Positions 50,754-60,002 of a DNA stretch of 64,000 nucleotides are shown here, one piece after another; position 1 is the stretch's first letter, and every line of letters starts with the position of its first letter. The DNA lies in the NCBI RefSeq assembly GCF_044762745.1, contig NZ_JBIWEX010000016.1:1-64000 (forward strand). The letters run 5' to 3'. The stretch is from Psychrobacillus sp044762745. Lineage in GTDB: Bacteria > Bacillota > Bacilli > Bacillales_A > Planococcaceae. Below the pieces are notes generated by a model, which was not told where the DNA came from, searched no databases, and was given only the letters and a program-made list of their open reading frames with translations. A program made the position numbers and the translations under genes.

Positions 50754-51062
50754 ATGGACAAAAAATTAGAAGATGTAATGGTAAAAGAAATTGTTTTGGA
50801 TGATACTTTGATTAAGATAAATCGTTATGAATTAAAAAAGGTAAATGATTTATATCTAATTTCTGTTGTTTTTAATGTTACAAGTGAGGAATATCACGAT
50901 ATAGCCGTACTACTTTATAAAGGCACGTTCGAAGTGAAAGTACCGGGACAAGGTTTTTCTTTTAAGGGAAGCATTCATCAATATTCCACTTCGATTACAA
51001 ATTTATACGAAAAAGGACAAGTTGGAGAGTACAGGCTGAGCTTATTAGAAGTGCAAAACTAA
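50754..51062 (+). CDS. DUF3219 (YkvR-like) protein
   Basis: A 102-residue soluble, beta-rich protein like B. subtilis YkvR. The core VTSEEYHDIAVLLYKGTFEV and STSITNLYEKGQVGEYRL are strongly conserved. No biochemical role is known. ATG at 50754 follows GGGGGTG by 6 nt; the frame's earlier ATG at 50712 lacks a ribosome binding site. It sits 18 bp before the LLM oxidoreductase gene, probably in the same transcript. Confidence 0.8.
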   Translation: MDKKLEDVMVKEIVLDDTLIKINRYELKKVNDLYLISVVFNVTSEEYHDIAVLLYKGTFEVKVPGQGFSFKGSIHQYSTSITNLYEKGQVGEYRLSLLEVQN

Positions 51063-51080
51063 GGAGGGAAACATGAAGCG

Positions 51081-52085
51081 ATGAAGTTAAGTATTTTGGA
51101 TCAATCTCCGATATCTTCCAATCAAACTGCAAAAGAGGCATTAAACGAATCGATGGAGTTAGCAAAACTTGGGGAATCGTTAGGTTATACTCGCTACTGG
51201 ATTACGGAACACCATGATTTAACGGGACTCGCAAGTTCTGCGCCTGAAGTAATGCTAGCTTACATAGGAACGAATACAAATACCATTCGTATTGGCTCAG
51301 GTGCTGTTTTGTTGCCACATTATAAACCATTCAAAGTAGCAGAAGTATATAACACGCTTGCTACTTTATTTCCTAGTCGTGTGGATGTTGGTCTAGGTCG
51401 TGCACCAGGTGGTTCCGCGGAAGCTACGAATGCTTTGTCGGATAATTTCCTACAAAACGTATATAAAATGCCTAGTTTAGTAAAAGAGTTTCTTCATTTT
51501 CTAGACAATGACTTCCCTACAGACCATGCATTCTCGAAAATTTCTGCTTCACCAGTTCCAGAAGTTTCACCAGTACCTTGGCTTCTTGGGACAAGTAAAA
51601 AAAGTGCTTTGCTTGCTGCGGAAAATGGACTTGCCTATGCGTTCGGTCACTTTATGAGTGAAGAGGATGGAACGGCTATAATTCAGCGGTATTTAGATGC
51701 TTATATACCTAGAAAACAAGGGCAAAAACCAGAAGTGATTGTAACGGTTTCGGTTATTTGTTCGGAAACGACAGAAAAGGCACATGAGGTAGCGAAAAGT
51801 ACGCTCATATGGGCATTGCAAAGAGGAAGAGGAGAAGGGGAGAGAGGAGTTCCTTCTATAATAGAAGCACAGCAATATAGCTTAAATGATCAGGAAGAAG
51901 CTACATTGGAAAATATGAAAAAGAAACTAATTATCGGTAATCCAACAGAAGTAAAAGAGAAGCTAATCGAATTGCAAACTAACTATAGAGCAGACGAAAT
52001 TATGTTGAATACGATAACTTATTCAACAAAAGATCGATTTAATTCATATAGACTCATAGCGGCTGAATTGCTGAAGAACAGTTAA
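51081..52085 (+). CDS. LLM-class flavin-dependent oxidoreductase
   Basis: A 334-residue luciferase-like TIM-barrel protein. LSILDQSPISSNQTAKEAL, YWITEHHD and RIGSGAVLLPHYKPFKVAE are typical of the MsnO8/YtmO-like subgroup, with VDVGLGRAPGGS after. It probably uses FMNH2 for oxidation of an organic substrate; the substrate is unknown. The AAGGAGGG site is followed first by a 3-codon frame ATG-AAG-CGA-TGA whose stop overlaps the true ATG at 51081 (ATGA), suggesting translational coupling. Confidence 0.85.
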   Translation: MKLSILDQSPISSNQTAKEALNESMELAKLGESLGYTRYWITEHHDLTGLASSAPEVMLAYIGTNTNTIRIGSGAVLLPHYKPFKVAEVYNTLATLFPSRVDVGLGRAPGGSAEATNALSDNFLQNVYKMPSLVKEFLHFLDNDFPTDHAFSKISASPVPEVSPVPWLLGTSKKSALLAAENGLAYAFGHFMSEEDGTAIIQRYLDAYIPRKQGQKPEVIVTVSVICSETTEKAHEVAKSTLIWALQRGRGEGERGVPSIIEAQQYSLNDQEEATLENMKKKLIIGNPTEVKEKLIELQTNYRADEIMLNTITYSTKDRFNSYRLIAAELLKNS

Positions 52086-52450
52086 AGCACTTCCATTTCT
52101 TTTAGGACTGTATAGACTTCATTTTCTTCTAATTTGTCTGTTATTTCGTCTATTAAGTGTTGAATGAAGGCTTCTTCGTCAAAGTCTTCCGTGTCTATCT
52201 CAAATTTATCTAATTCAATTTGAACATCTTCACGAATATCCGAACTTATTTCTACTAGCTCGGTAAAGAAGATCCAAAATCTATTTTCCTCAAATAATTT
52301 CCCGTTAATATGAACGATTGTGGAGGATACTTTGGAAGATGGAACGGAGTAGTTGTTTTTTATACGAATGAAAGTTTCATCATTATTTGCGGTAAATATC
52401 ATTTCTTGATACCCGATATCGAAAGCTTTTTTGAAATCTACTTTGTTCAA
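52082..52450 (-). CDS. Hypothetical acidic protein
   Basis: A 122-residue acidic protein, not recognised, with a beta-rich N-terminal half (MIFTANNDETFIRIKNN) and a C-terminal helix full of Asp and Glu. TTG at 52450 is preferred because GGAGGG lies against the in-frame ATG at 52456. It overlaps the LLM gene tail to tail by 4 bp. No function is proposed. Confidence 0.6.
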   Translation of the reverse strand: MNKVDFKKAFDIGYQEMIFTANNDETFIRIKNNYSVPSSKVSSTIVHINGKLFEENRFWIFFTELVEISSDIREDVQIELDKFEIDTEDFDEEAFIQHLIDEITDKLEENEVYTVLKEMEVL

Positions 52451-52529
52451 AACCATCCCTCCGCCCCAATCTATAAAGTTAGTATATAAATAGAAAGAGT
52501 AGAATATGACGGACTATAAATAATATTAG

Positions 52530-52573
52530 AAAAAGAGAGGCAGCAAGAAATAGTTCGGCTGTCTCTCTTTTTT
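52530..52573 (-). terminator. Rho-independent terminator of the ABC operon
   Basis: AAAAAGAGAGGCAGC and GCTGTCTCTCTTTTTT form a long stem with A/T runs on both sides. It lies just past the second ABC gene and can also stop transcription coming the other way. Confidence 0.85.
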
Positions 52574-52584
52574 ACATCAAATGT

Positions 52585-54447
52585 TTAAATAGCTTTTTTA
52601 GTAGAAAACTGGCTGTTATAAAGGTCAGCGTAGAAGCCGTTTTCTTTGATGAGCTCCTCGTGTGAACCCTGTTCAATTACCTTCCCTTGATTCATCACCA
52701 ATATTAAATCAGCATCTCTAATAGTAGAAAGACGATGGGCGATAACAAAGCTCGTTCTTCCTTCCATTAAGCGATTCATCGCTTGTTGGATAAGTAGTTC
52801 CGTTCGCGTATCTACACTCGATGTTGCTTCATCTAAAATCATAATAGGTGGATTTGCAAGAACAGCGCGAGCGATTGTTACTAATTGTTTTTGACCTTGC
52901 GAAATATTGGATGCTTCCTCATTTAAAACAGTGTCATAGCCATCTGGTAAAGTTCGGATAAAATGGTCGGCACGTGCCGTTTTAGCAGCCGTGAAGATTT
53001 CTTCGTCTGTTGCACCGTCTTTTCCGAATGCAATATTGTCTTTAATCGTCCCATTAAAGAGCCAAGTGTCTTGAAGCACCATGCCAAATGTTGTTCGGAG
53101 ATCCGTTCGGGACATTTTTCTAGTATCGTGTCCATCAATCGTGATTTTCCCATTGTTTAATTCGTAAAATCTCATCAATAAATTAATCAATGTTGTTTTA
53201 CCAGCACCAGTTGGTCCGACAATCGCTACCGTCTGACCTGGTAACACATCGATGTTCATATTTTCGATTAATAGATTATCCCCATAACCAAAGTCCACTT
53301 GTTCAAATGTAACCGCACCTTTTGCTTTAGATAAACTTTCTGTCGTTACTTCTTTTTCTTCTTCTTCCTCATCCAGTAATTCAAAAACTCGTTCCGCTGC
53401 TGCAATTGTCGATTGGATAATATTGGCGATATTTGCAGTTTGCATTACCGGCTGTGTGAACTGGCGAGTGTACGTAATAAAAGCCTGAATATCACCGATA
53501 GAAATGGCACGTTGCGTAACTAATATTCCTCCAACAACGCTAATTACGACATAGCTTAAATTACCGATAAAAGACATCATCGGCATAATAATGCCAGAAA
53601 TAAATTGTGCTCTGCGACCAGCATCATATAATTGTTCATTCACTTCATCGAACTCAGCGATCGCTTTTTTCTCATGGCCAAACACTTTGACAACTTGATG
53701 ACCAGTATACATTTCTTCAATGTGCCCATTCAATTGACCGAGTGTTCGTTGTTGATCTGCAAAATGCTTTTGTGATCTTTTTAAAATTGGTTGAATGACA
53801 AACATCGATACTGGTAAACTTACAATGGAAATTAACGTTAATATTGGGCTAATCGTTAACATCATAATGATAATACCTACGATGGTTACCACCGAAGTGA
53901 TAAATTGCGTTAAGCTTTGCTGAAGTGTGTTTCCGATTGTATCGAGATCGTTCGTAACACGGCTTAACGTTTCCCCATTTGGTCGACCATCATAATATTT
54001 AAGGGGAAGTCTTTCTAGTTTACCGTTTACTTCTTCCCTTAAATCATAAACCGTTTTTTGTGCAACACTTGACATAATATATTGCTGAATATACGTAAAC
54101 AAGCTACTAATCACATACAAAGCTGCTAGTAGAAGAAGTAGTTTCCCAATTGCCTCAAAATCGATTGCGGCTCCTGGAACTCCGGTCATTTTTGCGTATA
54201 CACCTTCGAATAGTTTTGTAATTGTATTTCCCATAATTTTAGGACCAACGATTGCAAATACGGTACTTAAAATAGCAGCGATAAACACGGCGATTAATTG
54301 ATTGCTCCGAGGTTTTAAGTAAGTCAGAAGGCGTCTTAAAGTACCTTTAAAGTTCTTTGGTTTTTGTCCGCCCATCATCATCATGTTTCCTCCGCCATGT
54401 CCCGCTGGATGTCCGCCGCGTGACTGGGAGTTTTTTTGCTTACTCAT
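52585..54447 (-). CDS. ABC multidrug exporter, permease-ATPase half (subunit B)
   Basis: A 620-residue half-transporter with a Gly/His/Met-rich N-terminus (about 8-32), six membrane helices (about 50-340) and an ATPase domain: Walker A GPTGAGKTT, signature NISQGQKQ, Walker B MILDEATSSVD and switch IAHRLST. The LmrD/YfiC-like heterodimeric exporters pair one canonical and one degenerate site; here the signature is ISQGQ rather than LSGGQ. It begins inside the stop of the first ABC gene (ATGA overlap), so the two are co-translated. Exports drugs or lipids; substrate unknown. Confidence 0.92.
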   Translation of the reverse strand: MSKQKNSQSRGGHPAGHGGGNMMMMGGQKPKNFKGTLRRLLTYLKPRSNQLIAVFIAAILSTVFAIVGPKIMGNTITKLFEGVYAKMTGVPGAAIDFEAIGKLLLLLAALYVISSLFTYIQQYIMSSVAQKTVYDLREEVNGKLERLPLKYYDGRPNGETLSRVTNDLDTIGNTLQQSLTQFITSVVTIVGIIIMMLTISPILTLISIVSLPVSMFVIQPILKRSQKHFADQQRTLGQLNGHIEEMYTGHQVVKVFGHEKKAIAEFDEVNEQLYDAGRRAQFISGIIMPMMSFIGNLSYVVISVVGGILVTQRAISIGDIQAFITYTRQFTQPVMQTANIANIIQSTIAAAERVFELLDEEEEEKEVTTESLSKAKGAVTFEQVDFGYGDNLLIENMNIDVLPGQTVAIVGPTGAGKTTLINLLMRFYELNNGKITIDGHDTRKMSRTDLRTTFGMVLQDTWLFNGTIKDNIAFGKDGATDEEIFTAAKTARADHFIRTLPDGYDTVLNEEASNISQGQKQLVTIARAVLANPPIMILDEATSSVDTRTELLIQQAMNRLMEGRTSFVIAHRLSTIRDADLILVMNQGKVIEQGSHEELIKENGFYADLYNSQFSTKKAI

Positions 54448-56168
54448 GCGATTTCCTCCTCTGAGAGCTGAGATTCAACGATTTCTCGGTACACATCATT
54501 ATTTTCTAACAGCTCTTTATGCGTACCAATTCCTGCAATTTCGCCTTTGTCTAATACAATAATTTGATCTGCATCTGCTACAGTACTCACTCGTTGTGCA
54601 ACAATGACAACTGTTGCGTTTTTGGTCTCATCTTTCAGTGCTGCTCGTAGATTTGCATCTGTTTTGAAGTCGAGTGCCGAAAAACTATCATCGAAAATGT
54701 AAATATCAGGTTTCCGAACGAGCGCCCTTGCAATCGAAAGACGTTGTTTTTGCCCTCCAGATACATTCGAACCACCTTGTGAAATAACGGAATTATATCC
54801 TTCCTCCATTTTGCCTATAAAATCTTCTGCTTGCGCAATGCGCGCCGCATATTTTATTTCTTCATCAGTTGCATCTTGTTTTCCAAAACGAATATTTTCT
54901 TTGATTGTCCCAGAAAAGAGAAGTGCTTTTTGAGGAACGAACCCGATTTTCGAACGGATCTCTTCTTGGGAAGTTTCACGAATATCGACGCCATTAACAC
55001 GAATCGTTCCATCTGTCACCTCATAAAAACGTGGAATCAAGTTCACAAGCGTTGATTTACCAGCACCAGTTCCTCCGATAATTGCCGTAATTTCTCCGGA
55101 CGTTGCTTTAAATGTAATATTAGATAGTGCAGACTCTTCTGCTCCTGGGTAGCTAAAAGACACATGTTCAAATTCAAGTGTTCCACGTTCTTTGTTAGCT
55201 AATTTCGTTCCTTCGTTTAAAGATGTTGGTTTTGTATTAAGCACTTCATTAATACGGTTTGCAGATACTGCTGCACGGGGGATCATAATGAACATCATAG
55301 AAGCCATCACAAGTGCAAACATAATTTGCATAACGTATTGGATAAATGCCATTAAATCCCCGATTTGCATAGCGCCTCCATTAATGCGAATTCCACCAAA
55401 CCAAATAATTAATACAACGGTGATATTCATCACCAACATCATAACGGGCATTAAAATTGCCATTACTTTGTTTACTTTAATAGATACATCAGTCAATTCT
55501 TTGTTTGCTTTTTGAAGTCGAACTTTCTCTTGTTTTTCTCGATTAAAAGCACGGATAACCCGAATTCCGGTTAAATTTTCACGTAATACAAGGTTTAACT
55601 GGTCTAATTTTGTTTGTACTGTTTTGAAAAGTGGTACACCTTTATACATGATTAATAACACAGCCCCAACTAACACAGGCATTGTAAGTACAATGACAAG
55701 CGATAATTTAGCATCTTTTGATACGGCCATAATAATCCCACCAACCAACATGATAGGAGCGCTAACGACCATTCGTAGCATCATGATGGCCACTTGTTGC
55801 ACTTGTGTTATATCATTGGTCGTTCTTGTAATAAGGGATGCTGTGCCAAATTCATCGAAATCTTGAAGCGAAAATTGCTCTACATGTTTGAACACTTTAC
55901 GGCGAATATCCCTACCTAACCCCATTGCAGCTTTGGAGGAGTAGAAGCTTGCTGTGATGGATGCGACCGCTCCAAATGCCGCAACTAAAAGCATTATTCC
56001 ACCAATTTTCCAAATATAAGCTGTATCGCCAACTACTACCCCATTATCGATAATATCCGCCATAAGAGTTGGTAAATAAAGGTCAGCCATTGATTGGATA
56101 AAGACTAATCCTAACACTGAGAGAACAATCCACTTATACACCGTTAAGTTTTTCATGAGTTTAACCAT
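54444..56168 (-). CDS. ABC multidrug exporter, permease-ATPase half (subunit A)
   Basis: A 574-residue half-transporter with six membrane helices followed by an ATPase: Walker A GGTGAGKST, signature NVSGGQKQRLSIAR, Walker B IYIFDDSFSALD and a VAQRVST switch. In this subunit the residue after Walker B is Asp (FDDS) instead of Glu and the switch His is Gln (VAQR), as in LmrC/YfiB-type subunits of heterodimers, where one of the two ATP sites is degenerate. It starts 1 bp after the MarR stop, with AAAGGAG overlapping the end of that gene. Confidence 0.92.
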   Translation of the reverse strand: MVKLMKNLTVYKWIVLSVLGLVFIQSMADLYLPTLMADIIDNGVVVGDTAYIWKIGGIMLLVAAFGAVASITASFYSSKAAMGLGRDIRRKVFKHVEQFSLQDFDEFGTASLITRTTNDITQVQQVAIMMLRMVVSAPIMLVGGIIMAVSKDAKLSLVIVLTMPVLVGAVLLIMYKGVPLFKTVQTKLDQLNLVLRENLTGIRVIRAFNREKQEKVRLQKANKELTDVSIKVNKVMAILMPVMMLVMNITVVLIIWFGGIRINGGAMQIGDLMAFIQYVMQIMFALVMASMMFIMIPRAAVSANRINEVLNTKPTSLNEGTKLANKERGTLEFEHVSFSYPGAEESALSNITFKATSGEITAIIGGTGAGKSTLVNLIPRFYEVTDGTIRVNGVDIRETSQEEIRSKIGFVPQKALLFSGTIKENIRFGKQDATDEEIKYAARIAQAEDFIGKMEEGYNSVISQGGSNVSGGQKQRLSIARALVRKPDIYIFDDSFSALDFKTDANLRAALKDETKNATVVIVAQRVSTVADADQIIVLDKGEIAGIGTHKELLENNDVYREIVESQLSEEEIA

Positions 56169-56169
56169 T

Positions 56170-56646
56170 TTAGTTGTTCTCCTTTGATATAGTTTCAGTT
56201 TCTAGAAAGTCAGCGATATGAAGCAGTGTGGCTTGAAATTCCTCGAATTGTTTTTCCGTAAGTGTGTCCATAATAGATGAGATTGTACGATGAATGCTTC
56301 CTTTTTGTTGACTTATTTCTTCAAACAGGCTGTTTCCTTTTTCACTGAGTATTAATTGCATTTCTCTTCGATTGTCAGGAACGGGTTGTCTATGGAGCCA
56401 TTCGGTTTGTACTAGTCCATCGACTGCCGTGCTTAACGTACTTTTGGGAATTTGTAATACTTCACCTAATTGCTTTTGCGTCATTTCTTTACGTGGTGCA
56501 ATGGTCATTAGGACAGAATATTGTGGGATAGATAAATCATTTTCTAGTGCGGTTTTATGTATAAACCGCATCATGTTTCTATTTACACGCCAAAAGGTAT
56601 GCAAGAATTTTGTAGATCTACTATCCGGCTGATTGGTGCAATTCAC
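56170..56646 (-). CDS. MarR-family repressor of the ABC exporter operon
   Basis: A 158-residue winged-helix regulator: FIHKTALENDLSIPQYSVLM, KEMTQKQLGEVLQIPKST (recognition helix region) and PDNRREMQLILSEKG (wing). GTG at 56646 is chosen because GGAGTG is 6 nt upstream; the longer frame begins with an ATG that lies inside the operator-like palindrome. It is the first gene of a three-gene operon with the two ABC subunits and most likely controls its own transcription, releasing DNA when a drug binds. Confidence 0.85.
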   Translation of the reverse strand: MNCTNQPDSRSTKFLHTFWRVNRNMMRFIHKTALENDLSIPQYSVLMTIAPRKEMTQKQLGEVLQIPKSTLSTAVDGLVQTEWLHRQPVPDNRREMQLILSEKGNSLFEEISQQKGSIHRTISSIMDTLTEKQFEEFQATLLHIADFLETETISKENN

Positions 56647-56672
56647 TGTAATCACTCCGTTCTTTTTTGTAT

Positions 56673-56688
56673 TGTTCATTTGTGAACA
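56673..56688. promoter_or_regulatory. Probable MarR operator
   Basis: TGTTCA-TTTG-TGAACA, a perfect 6-4-6 palindrome 27 bp upstream of the marR-type start codon. Position and form fit an autoregulatory operator; the exact protein bound is inferred. Confidence 0.6.
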
Positions 56689-56824
56689 GTTCTTTTTTAT
56701 TTTATAAATTTACTCTTTATTTATGGGGAAGTCAGCTAGAAAGGGAAGGGTTTTTCAAGAAATTTTTGGACATAAAATAGAGCTAGCCTTCTCACAACAA
56801 CATATGGTATGCCACTATTTAGGG

Positions 56825-57193
56825 ATAATGCGTCTTAAAGAAGTGTCAGCTAGGATTTCCGCTGATTAAAAGTCACATTGAATAGAGCATTATATTTATT
56901 AACGTCCAACTAGCAGTGACTTAGTAAAAATCAATTTTTCCGCATTATAGCATCTCCGCTAGGCCTGTTTGTCGTGTTCAGCGTCCTGTTTGTAGCTTTC
57001 GAGATGTGTTTTGTCGCGTTCACAGCATGTTATGTCTCGTTCAACCATTTATTGGATCTTATTTTCAAGAAATACTAAATTAGATTGAATTTAAAACAGT
57101 GACGCTGATTAGCTGGCAAATTTGATGGATTGTAGCGGAAAGCGTCCGCCCTGCAGCGGAAATCCTAGCGGTAACTTCATTAAGACACATTAT
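56825..57193. repeat. Dispersed inverted-repeat element, copy F (most complete)
   Basis: The left terminal repeat 56825-56863 (ATAATGCGTCTTAAAG... to ...GGATTTCCGCT) and the right repeat 57155-57193 match in inverted orientation in about 34 of 39 positions. Inside, on the minus strand, are GAACGAGACATA, GAACGCGACAAA and GAACACGACAAA words spaced 20-40 bp. Just inside the right repeat lies GGAAAGCGTCCGCCCTGCAG. It encodes no protein, so it is non-autonomous (MITE-like). Together with the operator region it fills 56647-57308. Confidence 0.85.
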
Positions 57194-57263
57194 TTCTAAA
57201 ATCCTTTGTAGGTAGTTCCGGAAAACAAGATACACTTACACTTTTTTTCTAATTCAATGAACA

Positions 57264-57300
57264 CAAAAAGAGCTAGCTATATAAAAATGCTAGCTCTCTA
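57264..57300 (-). terminator. Rho-independent terminator of the DUF1805 gene
   Basis: GAGCTAGC and GCTAGCTC pair. On the minus strand the stem is followed by TTTTTGTG. Confidence 0.78.
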
Positions 57301-57308
57301 GTTTTAAA

Positions 57309-57611
57309 TTAAATCATTTTCAACAATGCTTCTCTGCCAACCATGCCTGTTGTGATACCAAGTTCTTCTGCTTCAAAAGTGATGGATTCCAAAGGGGCAT
57401 TAAGTAGTTGTTCAATTGTTTTCACGCCTACTGCTCTTCCTGCGATTACTTTGCGGTCTTTTAGCTTCTCGTTCAATAGTGCAACGTCAAGTGCACCACA
57501 CATGATATACCCTTTGTCGTTCGATACAACAAGTAAATTCGTTTTTGGAAGCTCGACAGAAATCGTTAAAAATGTATGTCCTTCGATATTGATAGGTTCT
57601 AAATTAATCAT
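57309..57611 (-). CDS. DUF1805 (YunC-like) protein
   Basis: A 100-residue protein of the DUF1805/YunC family: GHTFLTISVELPKTNLLVVS, the conserved GYIMCGALDVALLN with a central Cys, RAVGVKTIEQLL and the ITTGMVGREAL ending. The family is common in Bacillales; its reaction is not established. GGAGGG lies 10 nt before the ATG. A single gene, divergent from the Ca2+/H+ exchanger gene. Confidence 0.82.
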   Translation of the reverse strand: MINLEPINIEGHTFLTISVELPKTNLLVVSNDKGYIMCGALDVALLNEKLKDRKVIAGRAVGVKTIEQLLNAPLESITFEAEELGITTGMVGREALLKMI

Positions 57612-57732
57612 TAGACTTTATCCCTCCTATTATTCTCCTTTTAAGTTATGTAAGTGAAAGAAAAAGGGTTTCTTCTTTTTAAACAAGGGAAGGATAAGAA
57701 GGAAATGAACTAATTTGAAGAGGTGTTTTTTA

Positions 57733-58791
57733 GTGAATAAACTATTTGCTATTCTTGTGTTTGTAGGTGTTCCATTAGTTCTTATAGGAGCATTATTAAA
57801 TTGGGCCGAGATGATTATGTTCTTGCTGTGTTGCTTGAGTATCATTGGGCTTTCCGGATACATAGGAAGGGCAACGGAAAGTTTGGCTATCGTAAGTGGT
57901 CCAAGAGTTGGGGGCTTGTTGAACGCCACTTTTGGAAATGCAGTCGAACTTATTATTTCTATTTTCACATTAAAAGCTGGAATGGTTGGGATTGTTTTAG
58001 CGTCACTAACTGGATCAGTTCTCGGTAATCTGCTACTTGTACTAGGATTATCGTTTTTTGCTGGGGGTATTAAGTTTAAGCGTCAAAGATTCAGTGTACA
58101 CAGTGCAAGATACAATTCTGGATTACTCATTTTTGCTGTTATTGTGGCGTTTGTCATTCCCGAAGTTTTTTCAATGAAAATGGATTTTGGGAAAACATTG
58201 AGCTTAAGTATTGGAATTGCCACCATTTTAATAGCTCTTTATCTTGCTGGGTTATTTTTCAAACTCGTCACGCATCGAGGTGTATTCTCGTCATCCGACG
58301 AACCAGAAACGGAAAAAGAAAAAGAAGTGCCGGAGTGGGCGAAAGGGAAATCGATTTTAATTCTTTTATTGACAACAGTAGTAGTGGCTTTCGTTTCGGA
58401 GCAATTAGTCCATACATTTGAAATGCTCGGAGCTAAATTTGGGTGGAGCGAGTTGTTTATAGGTGTCATTATCGTAGCAATTGTTGGAAATGCAGCAGAG
58501 CATGTTTCTGCAATCACGATGGCCGTCAAAAACAAAATGGATGTTTCCGTTGAAATAGCGGTTGGTTCGACGCTCCAAGTTGCCATGTTTGTAGCACCGA
58601 TACTTGTTATTGTTTCTTTGTTCATGCCTCAGTCCATGCCACTCGTTTTCACATGGCCAGAGCTTGTCGCAATGGTTACCGCAGCACTTTTAGTTATTAA
58701 TGTTTCTCATGATGGTGAGTCGAACTGGTTTGAAGGACTTTTACTTTTCGCAGCGTATATAATAATGGGAATTGGTTTTTTTCTTCTTTGA
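57733..58791 (+). CDS. Calcium/proton exchanger, CaxA family
   Basis: A 352-residue protein with ten to eleven helices of the Ca2+/cation antiporter family. Both alpha-repeats are clear: LLNATFGNAVELIISIFTL in the first half and GNAAEHVSAITMAVKNKMD in the second, with the ion-binding Glu in each. An acidic loop (EPETEKEKEVPEW) joins the halves. It expels Ca2+ using the proton gradient, similar to B. subtilis YfkE/ChaA. GTG at 57733 is 7 nt after GAGGTG; the earlier TTG at 57715 lacks a site. Confidence 0.88.
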   Translation: MNKLFAILVFVGVPLVLIGALLNWAEMIMFLLCCLSIIGLSGYIGRATESLAIVSGPRVGGLLNATFGNAVELIISIFTLKAGMVGIVLASLTGSVLGNLLLVLGLSFFAGGIKFKRQRFSVHSARYNSGLLIFAVIVAFVIPEVFSMKMDFGKTLSLSIGIATILIALYLAGLFFKLVTHRGVFSSSDEPETEKEKEVPEWAKGKSILILLLTTVVVAFVSEQLVHTFEMLGAKFGWSELFIGVIIVAIVGNAAEHVSAITMAVKNKMDVSVEIAVGSTLQVAMFVAPILVIVSLFMPQSMPLVFTWPELVAMVTAALLVINVSHDGESNWFEGLLLFAAYIIMGIGFFLL

Positions 58792-58874
58792 TGCAGATAA
58801 TTAGTAAAGAGTGTTAAAATAGTAACTGACAGAATATTCAATAGATAAAACACGTTACTTAGGGGGAATACGTC

Positions 58875-59813
58875 GTGCAACAATTAAAGCCAATCCAATT
58901 AAATGAAAGAATTTGTTTAATCGATGGACATGACTTAGACATGACAGAACGGACAGGCATATTTGTTATTTTAGAAGAGGAAATAACAATTGTCGAAACG
59001 AGTGCAAGCCCGTCTATAAAGTATGTAAAAGAAGGCCTAAAGGATTTAGGAATTAGCTTGGACGAAGTGAAATATATAATCGTCACGCACATTCACTTAG
59101 ATCACGCTGGAGGAGCTGGATTACTATTAAAAGAATGCCCTAATGCAAAAGTTGTTGTACATCCGAAAGGTGCAAGGCATTTAGCAGATCCATCGAGACT
59201 TATAGCCGGTGCGAAGGCAGTATATGGCGATAAATTCGCGGAGCTATTTGAACCAATCGTTCCAATAGATAATGAGCGGTTGCTTATTAAAAATGAAGGG
59301 GACAAGCTGAGAATTGGACCTAATTGTCAATTAGAGTTTTTAGATACACCTGGTCATGCAAAACATCATTTTAGTATTTTTGATCCGGTTAGTAATGGAA
59401 TGTTCACGGGAGATACAGTTGGGGTACGCTATCCACAATTAGTGCCTGATAATGTTCATTTATTTTTACCTTCTACTTCACCGAACCAATTTGATCCGGA
59501 TGCTATGCATCAGGCGATTGACCGTATGCAAAATATGGAGCTCGATTCCATTTACTTTGGACATTATGGGACGACGAATATGCCGGATGAAGTATACCGT
59601 CAAGTTTCTAGTTGGTTGGAAGTTTACGTAAATGAGGCAAAAACAATTTATATAGAACAACAAGGATACGAAGTGCTTGCTGAGCGTTTATTAAGCTTAG
59701 TGAGGGAGCATCTAAGAGGGCTAGGTATTTCGGATGATCATGAGGTATATAGCATCTTACAGTTAGATACAGAAGTTAGTGCGATGGGATTGTTGGATTA
59801 CCTTTCTAAATAA
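58875..59813 (+). CDS. MBL-fold metallo-hydrolase
   Basis: A 312-residue metallo-beta-lactamase-fold protein. Metal ligands are seen in VTHIHLDHAGGAG (near 76), TPGHAKHHFSIFD (near 160), the metal-bridging Asp in FTGDTVG (near 178) and the final His in YFGHYGT (near 233). Substrate unknown; hydrolases of thioesters or lactones share this layout. The start is GTG with AGGGGG upstream. Followed by a terminator. Confidence 0.87.
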   Translation: MQQLKPIQLNERICLIDGHDLDMTERTGIFVILEEEITIVETSASPSIKYVKEGLKDLGISLDEVKYIIVTHIHLDHAGGAGLLLKECPNAKVVVHPKGARHLADPSRLIAGAKAVYGDKFAELFEPIVPIDNERLLIKNEGDKLRIGPNCQLEFLDTPGHAKHHFSIFDPVSNGMFTGDTVGVRYPQLVPDNVHLFLPSTSPNQFDPDAMHQAIDRMQNMELDSIYFGHYGTTNMPDEVYRQVSSWLEVYVNEAKTIYIEQQGYEVLAERLLSLVREHLRGLGISDDHEVYSILQLDTEVSAMGLLDYLSK

Positions 59814-59820
59814 TTCAAAT

Positions 59821-59886
59821 AAAAAATCTACCTTTCAATTTAAGTGCGATTCTGGACTAGTCGTATTTTTGAAAAGTAGATTTTTT
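59821..59886 (+). terminator. Rho-independent terminator after the MBL gene
   Basis: AAAAAATCTAC and GTAGATTTTTTT pair, with further pairing inside (CTTTCAA/TTGAAAAG). Confidence 0.7.
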
Positions 59887-60002
59887 TATAGAATACATTA
59901 CGTGAAAGTTCATTAACCTTTGAGTTGTCTACGCAGTCATTTGTATTTTTTAAAAAACAGATTTACACTTAATAAGTAAAAGATGTAGAAAGGAGATACG
60001 TG

